Source of the DNA: Chimonanthus salicifolius | Taxonomy: Eukaryota; Streptophyta; Magnoliopsida; Laurales; Calycanthaceae | Direction: 5' to 3' | NCBI GenBank assembly: GCA_013350335.1 | Contig: CM023539.1 | Coordinates: forward strand, 31,792,631 to 31,856,630 | DNA length: 64,000 nucleotides | Part shown: piece by piece, positions 21,776 through 32,581 of the stretch | Position numbering within the stretch: position 1 is the stretch's first letter | Layout: each line of letters starts with the position of its first letter | The notes under the pieces: generated by a model | What the model saw: the letters and a program-made list of their open reading frames with translations, nothing else | Databases searched by the model: none | Told to the model about the DNA's origin: nothing | Position numbers and translations under genes: made by a program

Positions 21776-22797
21776 GAATAGATGTCCCTTTACCTAGAAT
21801 CTATTCAATATATTAATGTTGGTCCATGATCCTAGGGGTCTATCTAAAGTAAGGTCTGAGCCAGGTGTTCATCATTTGAGTAACTTTATATTAAATCCTA
21901 AACACTTAAGACAAAAACCTACCCAATACAGAAAAGATAAAACAACTTGAACTTGAATTAGCAACAGTCTTCAATTTTCTTCTTTTGCTTCAAGCTGCAA
22001 GTGCTTCATCAATATTGGCCCTTTCATTGGAGTGATGCTTGATCTTTCACTAGGAAACTTTCTTCAAGAGAGAAAGTGATTTGCTTGATGTTCGGTCCTT
22101 CACAAGCTTTTCTTTTTTCTTCATAAGCCTTTAGATCTTCATTGGTACTCGACATTTCACAGGATTTTTGTTTCTTCTTGATAAGCCTCTTGATCTTCTT
22201 TGATGCTTGGTTTTGCACATGCTTATCCTTCTTGATCATGATCCTTTTGATTTTCTTGATGCTTGGTCTTTCACAGGCTCGATCTCCAAGAGCAACAATC
22301 CATGAGTCTTCAGGTATATGCTTGACTCTGCTCTCCAGCCTTCATGGTCCTATGGAGTCATTTGATATTTCATGTTCTAAAGTTCAACTCCAAAAAAACC
22401 ATTAGTAGCACAAGTCAATGGTTTAGTCATCATCAAAATACCTCTTTGAACTTTGGGGCTAATAGATGTATGTAGTCAAGCATCAAGGAGTGTTCCCATC
22501 ACAAAGAGTTTTTCAAACTTGAGAAACTGTCAAAAAAATGGCAAGTCAATAGATGTGTTAAAGAGCATTTTTTAGAATATCCCGACAGATTTATCCTCTC
22601 CTATATATGATCATTATGGGGTTGTTGATAGTGATCGTAATGTATTTTCTTCAGTTGAATAGGAAAAAGAGATCCAAGTTGATAGGCAGTTAGTGACGGA
22701 ATAAGATGAGTCTGCCATTCCAGAAACGACCGACAATTTTCAAGAGACTATAGAGTGGTGGCTGCACAACATATGAAAGATCACATAAAGACCATTA
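21776..22797. other. Unassigned sequence with a Lys-rich repeat
   Basis: Flank of LTR copy E up to the compact LTR element. Apart from the repeat at 22024-22290, I see short stop-interrupted frames and no recognisable domain. It could be the degraded host sequence into which the LTR elements inserted. Confidence 0.35.
22024..22290 (-). repeat. Imperfect ~60-bp tandem repeats reading a Lys-rich peptide
   Basis: On the plus strand, five blocks like GATGCTTGGTCTTTCACAGG recur every 57-66 bases. On the minus strand the frame stays open across them and reads charged units beginning ACERPSIKKIKRI, NQASKKIKRLIKKKQ, STNEDLKAYEEKRKACEG and NIKQITFSLEES. No start-to-stop gene of meaningful length is present and I do not recognise the peptide. 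It may be a degenerated repeat protein or simple minisatellite. Confidence 0.45.
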
Positions 22798-22974
22798 TGT
22801 AAATTTCATAAACTTTTAGATTAAATAATCTAATATATAAATAGAGATACAATAATTATAAATCGACTTCTAATTACAAATAATCTAAAACTCTTAAACT
22901 GACTCAATTTATAACCAAGAGATTAATACAAATTGAGATTCATAATCCAATACTAATTTTAATATACTGTAACA
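22798..22974 (-). repeat. 3' LTR of the compact element
   Basis: 177 bases, TGTTACAG to AAATTTACA on the minus strand, roughly 85-90 percent alike by eye to 24905-25090 and preceded by the purine tract. Confidence 0.8.
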
Positions 22975-23957
22975 TCTCCTCTTAAACTCAAGTAAGTTCA
23001 CCACTTGAGCTTAATATTATTAAACTGAAAATTGTTAACTGGACAATCCAATGCTCAGATGAGGCCATCTGGTGGAGCGATAGCAGAACAATGGTGAAAA
23101 CGTGCTAGTGAAGACAAAAACTGAACTAATGTGCCACGTGTGTTGCATGCTTCCAGAGGAGGGGTTGCTAGTGCTTGTTGTTGTGTACACATCGAACAAG
23201 AAGGGGAGAAGTCTGGCGAAAAGAAAATGCAAAGTCCAACGACGAGAGGGAGACTAAGAAGAGGAACAGGGAGTACTATTGTTGGTCTGACTGCAAGGAT
23301 GCAAAGAGGAGATGGGCTACAAACTGTAAAGAGGACTGCAAACATCTAGAAAATGGGTAACTGCAAAAAACAAAGGTCTACAAATGTAAACTGGGAGAAT
23401 CAGAAAAGGTTGTTGCCAGATGCAAATGCACATTGGGAGAGGTTGCTGCTAGGATATCCCAGAATCAGAGATGCAAACAACGATGTAAAACTTTGCAAAA
23501 TTCAATCGCTCAGATAGAGGAAGATGAAGGCGAAAAAGAATCAAAGTACCATCGATAAGAGGAGAACGTGCAAAAAGAGAACACATGGGCCTCAAGGTGC
23601 AGGATTGGTGCAGAAGACGTCTGCAAAGACTATGCAAAACCCAACAAATGCAGGAGGAAGACAACAAAGAAATGAAGATGATGAAGGAGAGAAGATGCAG
23701 TCTTCCATCCCAGAACTGTGCACATGGAACCGATGAAAGAAAATCGTGTCCAAGATCGAGTCAGGGGAGAGAAAGCAGAGATCAACATGAATGTTGTGGA
23801 GGGAAAGATCTGCCAAATACAAACGCAATGCAATTCAGGATCCGTATTTGCAGCATTGTGTGAAGACAACAGTTCTGCTTTCAATGATTGGTGTGAATGC
23901 AATGGTGGTTACATCAGGACTATGCGAGCAGAGTGGGAGAGAATTGCTAAGAGTGGG

Positions 23958-24164
23958 TGTACTAACCCGTCCTAACCTAGCATCATATTATCTACTTTGG
24001 GATCGAAAACTCACACGGATTTGGTTTTGCGCCCAAGCTACACCCTTGGGGCCAAAAGACCTCATGTTGAGGAGGGGACACTCCCCTCTTATTAACACCC
24101 ACCATACCCACCTCCTAGGCGATGTTGGACAATTCCCAAACCCCCCAGTGGGTGGGGTGCTATA
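23958..24164. mobile_element. Possible short inserted repeat inside the compact element
   Basis: About 207 bases of different composition (CCCGTCCTAACC, GGACACTCCCCTC, CCCAAACCCCCCAG) between GTGGG pentamers at 23953-23957 and 24165-24169. The TCCAACATCG-like block seen in reverse resembles short interspersed plant repeats that I remember in general terms. Because GTGGG also occurs inside, the TSD is weak evidence. Confidence 0.3.
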
Positions 24165-24890
24165 GTGGGGAGCAAATCAACGTTGAATCTGAGACAGGAG
24201 CAATCCAGATCCAGTCGATCTAGGCAACAAAATTGATGCAAGAGAAGAGTAACGCGCAGTGAGTGGGCTTCGTGTAAAGAGGCAAGGATGCAAACACTGC
24301 CATGAAAACAAATATGAGAAGGAGAGAGCAAGTCGTGAAATAAACAGAGAGAAGAGATATTGGTTGGGACATGGATTGATGCTTAGAATGAGAGATGTAA
24401 AGAGAGAAGAGAAGAACAATGAGAGAGAGAGAGATATTGAATCCAGGTACAACAGGCCACGAGGCTAAGTCAAGTGCAAGTGAAACAAGTGTAGTGAGAC
24501 CGAGATTTGAGAATGGGACTATACTGCAACAAATGGGATATGTACGACAGAGAAATATGAGGTTCCGATGAATGCATGACATATGCTGGAAAGAGTCTTT
24601 GATGCTAAGGGTGTCTCAGATCTGTTGAACAGCACAAGTCACCAAAAGGAGAGTTCGGCGTGGAGTAGATGATGGACTTGAACTGGAGAGGACTACAAAG
24701 AAAGGGGTGCAACGAATGAGGAGAGATTTTTTTAACAAAATTCATAAAGCATACAAAAAGGTGGTGCACTGGAAAAAAAAAAAGGCAAGAATCAGATGAT
24801 GAATTGTTCCTCCATCTGCCGAAAAATTTATCATCGGCAGAGGAAGAGAAGAAACGAAAAAAATGTGAATCAAGACCAAGGATCGGTGAA

Positions 24891-24904
24891 GGCTCTGTAT
24901 ACCA
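24891..24904 (-). promoter_or_regulatory. PBS of the compact LTR element
   Basis: TGGTATACAGAGCC abuts the LTR end; it differs from the initiator tRNA-Met PBS by one inserted base. It sets the element's orientation to minus. Confidence 0.75.
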
Positions 24905-25090
24905 TGTAAGATTTGATAAACTATTAAATTGAATAATCTAATATATAAATAGAGATAAAAGAATTATAAATTGACTCAAACTCTAATTACAATTAATCTA
25001 GAACTCTTAAACTGACTCAACCTATAACCAAGAGATTAACATAAATTTTGGATTCCTAATCCAATACTAATTCTAATATATTGTAAAACA
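24905..25090 (-). repeat. 5' LTR of the compact element
   Basis: 186 bases, TGTTTTACAA to ATCTTACA on the minus strand, directly followed by the PBS. Shares the CTAATATATAAATAGAG and AACCAAGAGATTAA blocks with the left LTR. Confidence 0.8.
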
Positions 25091-25237
25091 TTCAGCCATT
25101 GGCAGCACATCATTTTTCCTATTGTTTAGAATGTTGAATATGTATTTTCAGGACTCAATTTGGGCACATTTTATAAACAAATGTAAAAATCAATTTTTAT
25201 TAACAAACGTTATGAGCAACGTGGTTCATCAGCTATT

Positions 25238-25486
25238 CTACAGTGATTCCACACTCCATTCTAGGATAACGTTCTCATTCTCAACACAGTAATTCTTATC
25301 AACCAAAGAAGCGACGAAATCGGCGAAGGTTGAAAATTCTATCTTATCTCTACGTATGTATCCTCTAAACTCGTGGTCGAATTTCTTCCAAGTAGGAGAG
25401 TAGGATGTGAGCATAATCAGCAACATGTGGCAACAAATGAAGATGAATTTTAACAGGGAAAGAGCCAAGAAAATTGAAAAAATCAC
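25238..25486 (-). pseudogene. Possible copia-type gag fragment
   Basis: Open minus-strand frame with YSPTWKKFDHEFRGYIRR and FADFVASLVDKNYCVENE, resembling the 'LPxxWxxF ... L' block of UBN2-type copia gag. No zinc knuckle or pol follows. Short and isolated, so identity is tentative. An unknown host exon is the alternative. Confidence 0.3.
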
Positions 25487-25639
25487 CCAAATTGCATGAA
25501 AATTTTGTTATGCAAAAAATGATCCAAAATGGCTTCCATTAGGATCCAAATTACCCAAATAATTGGCTCATTGGCTAGTATATTAGATTAGGCCTTCAAA
25601 TCCACTAAAATAGACCAAATTCAGCCCAAGAAAATAGTC

Positions 25640-26470
25640 AATTTGTTGGGCACAATGAGGAGTTGTAGGAAACTCTAATTCTCTCAAAAAGAGAAGATTC
25701 CACCTTCTAAATTTAATCAGAAGCCAAGAAAATCATGGAGGACCACAAGCAAATTTCTTCCAAGTTAAAGAAGGATTTGAGATCAGTTGAAATAAACCAC
25801 AAACAACATCTCCAAAATTTACCCAAGCCAATTGAGGAGAGAGATCAAGCAAATCAAGCATTATTCCATACCATCCAAGCTTGAATTGGGATTAAATTAA
25901 TCAAAATCAGCAAGCTTTGGGCATCCATATCAATTTGGAAATATGATGTAATTTTTGTTTTTATTTTCTTTTAGAAATGATATAATAAATGTCACATAGC
26001 ATGATAGGATTGGATAGATTCTATTTAGCAAATACGAGGGATAGAAAACTATTTTCATGTGGACCTAGAGGGAATTCCTTTTGTTAAAAAAAAAATATTC
26101 AACCCAAAACCTCTGTATAAGGAGGCCATGGGCGAAACTTGATGTAGACACAAGTTTGAGATCAATTCAATTGAAGCATTGGTGCTATTATTCTCTCCAA
26201 GTTTGGTGAATGTATGGTAGATTTAATTTTCTGAAAATTAATTTGTATTTGATTAATTTTGTTCTTAAAATTATTTTGTGTCAAATTCAAGTAGAATTTG
26301 AAGCCTGTCAAGTTTATTCCACAATGAATTGTGACTTACGTGAGATTAAGGCCTTTGATTATTTGTTTGTGAGTGAAATTTCATTGGTACCTAGGGCCAA
26401 CTTGAGTTTATTGTTTCAAATGATCAATTTTAATTTTCGAATTTCTCTAACTTCAATTTCCTAAGGAAGT
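25640..26470. other. LTR-like non-coding stretch with a TATA-like site
   Basis: Contains CTGTATAAGG near 26112 followed by a leader-like region with TTCTCTCCAAG. The arrangement is like that around 34770-34860 (AGTATAAATACATAGG then GGTTCTCTCC). I cannot pair LTR ends, so it is only a candidate LTR or promoter remnant. Confidence 0.25.
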
Positions 26471-29400
26471 TAAATTTTATTTCTTCATGGATTCAAACCA
26501 TTGGACCTAACCTCCAATTTCATAAATTGAAGCCTTTGGCCGAACTATACATTGTGGCCGAATCTTGTGTGTGTTTTCATCAAAATTAGGCTCCATCAAT
26601 TACTAAATCTAAGATCCAACCAATCTAGCTCTTATCTATTGGCCAATTTAACTAAACCATAAATCTATCCAACGACTCAAGACCCAATTGATGGTCCTAC
26701 TTGACCAAATATAGTATATGTAATCTATTACTCGACTCATGATCAAAACTCGACTCATGATCAAACCACATCCATATTTCATGCTTACTTACTACCCAAT
26801 CAATGAACCAACATAATCCAATCTCGCTTATGAATTTTTAAATTAAATTTAGGTAACTTAAGCCAAGATCTAAACATATTGTAATCCTTATTATCATTTT
26901 TTTAGGTAAAATATACGTTGAATCAACCATATATATATATATAAGTGTTATTGCTATTATCATTTTGATTATTATGACATTTATGATTATTATCATCATT
27001 TAGAATTAGATATATAATATGCATCTCTCCCACCTAACAATAAAAATAATACATTTACAAATTATTATGAAAACTTTTTGCCACATCAAACTAAAGAAAT
27101 TAATATATGTGGGAAACAATTCTATAAATTTTATTTGGAAACAAAGATCATAAAAAGTCAATTTTCATAAAAAAATAGTTACTCAATATAATCTCTTAGC
27201 TTTTATTCACGATAGAACGAGACATGCGGATTTCTCCAATCCAATAACTAAATGATCTTTACATCTTTATGATACTCGGCTTTTACTATTTCTAATGTTC
27301 CAAGCAAAGAACATTTTTGCCATGATAATTGTTGGATTCTTGTTTAGAATTAAATAAATACTTTTTTTCCCACAAATCAAAGAATTCTAAAACCAAAGGT
27401 TTCCATTAGTGAAAATGTGGAAGTCTCTTGTGCTTCTTTACTATATTGTTAGAAAATAGAAATCACCTTTAATCGAATATAAAAAGGAAGATCTCCTCTC
27501 TTTTTTTCATTCTATTTGAAAAGAACTCCTATTTTTTAAAAAAAAAATTAAAAATCCTGTGAAATTCTATAAATATTTAAAAAACCCTCAACTATCTTCA
27601 CTGAAGGTTAACCATTTTTTAAAAAAATTATTTTTGTATGTTATGAACAGTTTCCATTATGTGAAGCATTTTGAGGCCCACATAAAGGCCTCCTGTCAAG
27701 TGTATTCCTTGTAAACCAACTGCATCTTGTGATTTGAACATGAATCAAAGTTATAATCACCACTGAGTTGTAATTGAATTTATTTGATATTATTGATATT
27801 TAATTTTAAAATGTAAAGTGTTGATAATCTAATGTAGATGATTCTTGAAATAATACTGACATTGAAAAGGTATTTTTTCAATTTCTCTACTTGTTAATTA
27901 ATAGGACCTTCAACTAGGTCCAAAAACCTACATCTTAGTAAAAGTGGTGAAGGGATTTTTTTATTTTTATTAAAAATTAAGAAATTTCTTAAAACTATAA
28001 AAAAATTAATAGCTAGCTTCATTCAAATAAGTTCAAGATATAAGACACTTTAAAAAAAAAAGGATACTCAATACCTAGGGTTCATTATTGAAAGATTCCT
28101 TTACAAATTTAGATATTTTGCAAGTAGCTTCATTGGTTTTGTGTAGTAAAAAAAAATCCTCAATCTTTTCTACGTTCTAAAAAGGGATATAACCCCTTTT
28201 GGAGATTAAAAAAAAAAAGGCGTCATCTCAATTCAATATATATTATATGAATTTTAAATAAATCTCAAATGCAAGAAATTGAAGGAGGCCCTTAGATTAA
28301 TTCAAATATCAAACTTTGATTGTTCATTAACTTTGTAGCCATTTAATTTAAAGTCATGAACTTTGTCACTTAAATTAAAAACTAAATGGCAACAAAAATC
28401 AAATGCAACTGAACTGTTTTACTTTGACAAATCTAGAGATCTACTTCACTTCGTATGGTAAAATAGAGCCGTTAAAAATACTAAACTCCTATTTTGAAAA
28501 TGTTGCATTCCAATCCTACGATTTCTCACACATAAATTAAAAAAACTATATAATTGAATATTGATAGACCTTTTTAAAGAGTTAAAAAAAAAAAAAATGA
28601 GAGCAATGGTGCACATACTTTAGAGTGTACACAGCAATCCACGTGGCATCTTTTGCATGGAAAGCCACATCATATAAAGAAACGTGAAAAAAAAAAAAGG
28701 AAAATAAAACACTTCAGTTTAAAACTTTAAATGTCCTCATCTCCTACTCGACTTTTCATTTTTGTCCCTCCATATTACTTTGGCTCTTTTCAACAAAATT
28801 TCATCCATTTTTCTGTTAAATTTAATTAAAAATTTCAAATTATCAGAAACCCCTAGAGATTCATTCAAAATATGAATAGATAATAACTTTTTTTTGCAAA
28901 TTTAACAAAATGACTGAAGCTTCTATGAAAATCTCTCTTGAAAGTTTTAAGGAAAGTGCTAAAAGCTAAGGGGAGAGAGACTCTTGCCTCCAAGTCCAAA
29001 CTAGAGTGCATTTGCAAAAGGATGAAAAGTTGAAATTGTATATACTTTCAATTGACTGTTGTTGGAGAACCCATAAGTGTTGGCTTAACAATCAAGAACT
29101 CGTTTATGATGTGGAAGATCTTGAATTCAAGTCACTCTACGTCACTCTTTGTAATTTTATCCAATGTGTGTGGATAGGAAAATTTGCACTTGTTCTAAGA
29201 GGCCTGGACACTTTTGTCTTAAGAAACGGTTGACCGTTGTTGTAGCAGCATTGCAAGAGGTAGACTAGACCATGCATCATGCCATGCACTGGCACCTCCT
29301 TCCCTGATATTCTTCTGCATACTTAAGAAGTAGACTTGAATCCAAACCTTGGTCTTCCATAAATGTCTTTTGTCAATTGATTGATTGGTTGAAATTGTAC

Positions 29401-29551
29401 AAATTAGCAAGAATTTTTTCCATTATTGATCCATAACTGGACCAACCTGATAAATGGTCCAACACAACTATCATCATCATCATCATTGTTAAATTTATTA
29501 TTCTATTGATATGTGTAAGTACAAAAAATTGTTATCATTTGGCAAAATTAT
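26471..29551. other. AT-rich intergenic sequence without recognisable genes
   Basis: About 3 kb with strong A/T runs, short TA repeats near 26930 and a (CAT)n run near 29470. A 75-codon frame at 29006-29233 has no recognisable motif and I do not call it a gene. I see nothing else that can be supported. Confidence 0.5.
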
Positions 29552-30324
29552 TGTAACACTTCGGAATTGTTATCAATATTTACGGAATTTGCCATTTTAT
29601 TGTGAATTAACGGATATGAACCTTAAATGGGTAAGGCCTTGGGTCAATGGCCCAATTAGGACCCAACGGTTATGGTATAAGGTTCAATTTAAATTAAATG
29701 GGGCTGAATTAAAATGGTAATGCAATATGTCTATAAATAAGGATTGTCTGGATGAGGATGACACACGCATACACCACACTAAGGCTAGATTTTCTCTCAG
29801 AAAACCAAGGAGTTTAGTCGACCAAGGATTGTCCTAAAATGGGCCACACGTCTAGATGAGTTGGATTAGGCAATGACATCCGATTGTCTAATCCAAATAA
29901 AGAAGAGGTCTAAAAATTAAAGATAGGTTGCTTGGCCGTGTGTGAGATATGCATATCCACATTGATGGGCTAGAGTATCTCTAAAAGGGGTCCTTTCCCT
30001 TGCTTAAGAGCGGTATTAATGAATTACTAAATTGAAGGTCACGACATCTTCTAAATATAGGACCGATTGGAAGAGAGGTAGCATAAGACAAGAGGGGCGC
30101 ACGGCATACACAATCAAGGGAAGGCTTGACGCTGGTGCTCTGGCAATAAGGTGTTCTCGGCAGTGTGCAAAGGAGGAGAGGGCAGCCAGCTGTGTGAAAG
30201 ATCAAGTTGAAAGAGGCTAAGGAAGAAAATGATCGGAAGAACAAGTCGGAGTGAAGGAAAACAGGAGAAGTCACAGAACCAGTAAGTAATTTGATAATTT
30301 TGTTTAAAGAAAGGAACCATAGGG

Positions 30325-31443
30325 TTCGGCCATGGTGTATGGCCGAACCCCATGGAAGAAAATTGAGGGAATGATATAGAAATTTAATGAAATGATGAAC
30401 CACAGGATTCGGCCATGTTGTATGGCCGAACCCCTTGGAAGGACATTGGTTATTTTAATAGAAGTTTGAAGGATGAAAATCATAGAGTATGTTTATAATT
30501 TTAAAAGGTTTTGAAGGGTGTAAATGGACTTATGTATGAGAACCATGGACCATGGGTTCGGTTATGAGGTATGGCCGAACCCCATCAAAAACTTTGATCA
30601 TGGTTATTTGATTTATGGGAGGAAAAGATGAATTATAGGGTTCGGCCATGTTGTATGCCCGAACCCCATGGGAAAGGTTATTTATGATTTATTTTAAATG
30701 GATGTATGGTTGATAGTTTTAGATGCAATTAGATCATGAAAACCATGGAAGTTGGTTAGTAATTTTATTGCGTTTCAAAGAATGAAAATTATGAACGTAT
30801 GCATGAGAACCATCAAAGGATCAAACCATATAGGTTTGATATATTTAAGGAAAATAAGGAGCCATAGGGTTCGGCCATGGTAGGGTTCGGCCATACCATG
30901 GCCGAACCCCATGTAAAGGAATTAAGGATTGTAAATGGGTTAAAATGATGTAAAGGATGGAGAACCATGGACACCATGGCCGAACCCCATGAAGAATGTT
31001 TGTGCATAAAATGTTAGTCATGGACCTATGTTGTGGACCTAAACATAAGTTGATGGAGGTAATGGCAATATTGTAATATAGGTTAAAAATGAAAGATCAT
31101 GGGTTTGGCCACGGTGTATGGCCGAACCCCATGAACCATCTTAGTGGGTTATTATTAGCCTAAGCATGTTTTAAAGAATGAAATGGACAGCCATAGATAG
31201 AACAATGGCAATGATGTAAATAAGTGAAAATAATGGACCATGGGTTCGGCCATGGTGTATGGCCGAACCCCATGGGGATTGTTTTGTGGACTTTGTTGTT
31301 ATCAAGGTTAAGTAATTGTTGTATAGGTGATTAAATTTATGAATCAAGATGACATGATCTTGGATTTAATTTAAAGATCAAAAGACTAAAAGAAAGGCAC
31401 CAAATTAAGAAAGTGAGGTTTGGCCATGTTGTATGGCTGAACC
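30325..31443. repeat. Array of nine hairpin-forming repeats in the solo LTR
   Basis: Copies near 30325, 30405, 30553, 30638, 30865, 30975 (half), 31102, 31240 and 31409. The best ones read GGGTTCGGCCAT, a 5-6 base loop, then ATGGCCGAACCC, a stem of about 12 pairs. One at 30865 has a doubled left arm. Spacing is irregular (80-230 bases). Confidence 0.85.
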
Positions 31444-31773
31444 CGACAAAGTTGAATTTATGGACTTGGACATTATTGTAAATCAAATGGGACAAGGTTT
31501 TAATTGATTGATATATTATAAGGTAATGGGACCTCACAAGGTGTGTACGATCGTGAGCGGTTACCGAACGAAAGCGTAAGGACACGTTAATGGTCTTTGG
31601 TAGGATTCTACCTCTTTGAAACCATGAGTTTATGTACGATGTTTTTATCTTATTTTGATGAATTTACGTTGTAAAAGATATGTTTCAAATATTAGTTTTA
31701 ATGCTATGTTTATAATATAAAATAACATGTGTTTCATTAGCATCTCATGCATCGCATGGGGTGAAGGATATGT

Positions 31774-31930
31774 AACCGGAGGGGCCACACTCCGTTGGGC
31801 CGTTCGAAAGACCACTGTGGGATACCTTTATGCACATTTCCCATCAAGAAGAAACCGGAGGGGCCACACTCCGTCGGGGCGTCCGAAAGACCTATGTGGG
31901 TGTACCTTGACGATGAAAATTCCATCAAGA
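31774..31930. repeat. 79-bp tandem duplication in the solo LTR
   Basis: AACCGGAGGGGCCACACTCC occurs at 31774 and 31853, followed in both by GTTCGAAAGACC/GTCCGAAAGACC and a GTGGG..TACCTT block. Confidence 0.8.
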
Positions 31931-32581
31931 GGTTATTTGTACTTGTGATGGGTGGGACTCATTGCATTTGACATCATAACATGTCATAGTTTTATATGGT
32001 TTTGACTTTATGTTATTATATATGATTTGTACTAACCATGTGTAAACCCTAAATGAAATACCTACTGGGCGCGTTGTTCTAACGCCCTACTTCTACCCTA
32101 ATAGATGATACAGGAAACGAGGGGAACAATGAACGTAAAAAGGGCCCAGCAAAGGAGCTTGGATGCTTTTAGTTTTTATTTTGCTTAAAATACTCATGGA
32201 CTTGTAATTTGAATAGCTAGAATTCGGTATGTAATAACTTAGATCACTTTGCTATGGTCTGAATGGTTTGTTGGATATTTTAAGTTAAGTTTAATTATGA
32301 TTAAAGACTTGAAGTACTTTTGGTATCTAAAATGGAATAGAATTAGGCTCTATTATAATTCCGCAGTTATGATTTTAATCCGCATGTTTATATTGTTATG
32401 TGTGAACCGCTTTCATGGACTTAGTGCATGCACACATAGGGTTGGCTAGTTAAGGGTCAGACTTTAGAAGTTCGGACTTAACTCACGTCATGACGTCCCG
32501 CTCTCTATCACTCTTTAAAAGAAAAAAAATAGATTCTGATTTTCGGAAAGCGAGTGAAAAAGGGCAGGGCATTACAATTAT

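Larger units (their letters stand above)
22798..25090 (-). mobile_element. Compact non-autonomous LTR retrotransposon (TRIM/LARD-like)
   Basis: Two direct repeats of 177 and 186 bases (22798-22974, 24905-25090) bound the element. On the minus strand both begin TGTT and end TTACA. Next to the right LTR is a PBS (24904-24891, TGGTATACAGAGCC, one base inserted compared with the tRNA-Met consensus), and next to the left LTR a purine tract (22985-22975, TTAAGAGGAGA). The 1.93-kb interior has no gag, pol or other domain that I recognise, so it would need another element's proteins. Flanking pentamers CATTA and TTCAG do not match. Confidence 0.8.
29552..32576 (+). mobile_element. 3.0-kb solo LTR, gypsy-type (chromovirus Tekay-like), perfect TSD
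   Basis: Begins TGTAACACTTCGG and ends GGGGCAGGGCATTACA-like sequence (last bases GGGCATTACA). It is flanked by ATTAT on both sides (29547-29551 and 32577-32581). No internal coding region exists, so it is a solo LTR of 3025 bases. Inside are nine copies of a GGTTCGGCCAT...ATGGCCGAACC hairpin repeat (30325-31443) and a 79-base tandem duplication (31774-31930). Length and termini fit Tekay/Del-type chromovirus LTRs; the clade is a guess without internal domains. Confidence 0.85.

Noticed and set aside
23035..24582. Several overlapping open frames of 60-124 codons on both strands
   Set aside because: They lie inside the compact LTR element in GA-rich sequence, overlap each other on both strands and show no domain; Cys-rich stretches near 23260-23340 do not fit a zinc-knuckle pattern.
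22798..25090. Target duplication for the compact LTR element
   Set aside because: CATTA and TTCAG do not match, and shifting the ends to make near matches would spoil the TG..CA termini.
29006..29233. 75-codon plus-strand frame
   Set aside because: No recognisable motif, no splice or promoter context, and length is expected by chance in such a window.
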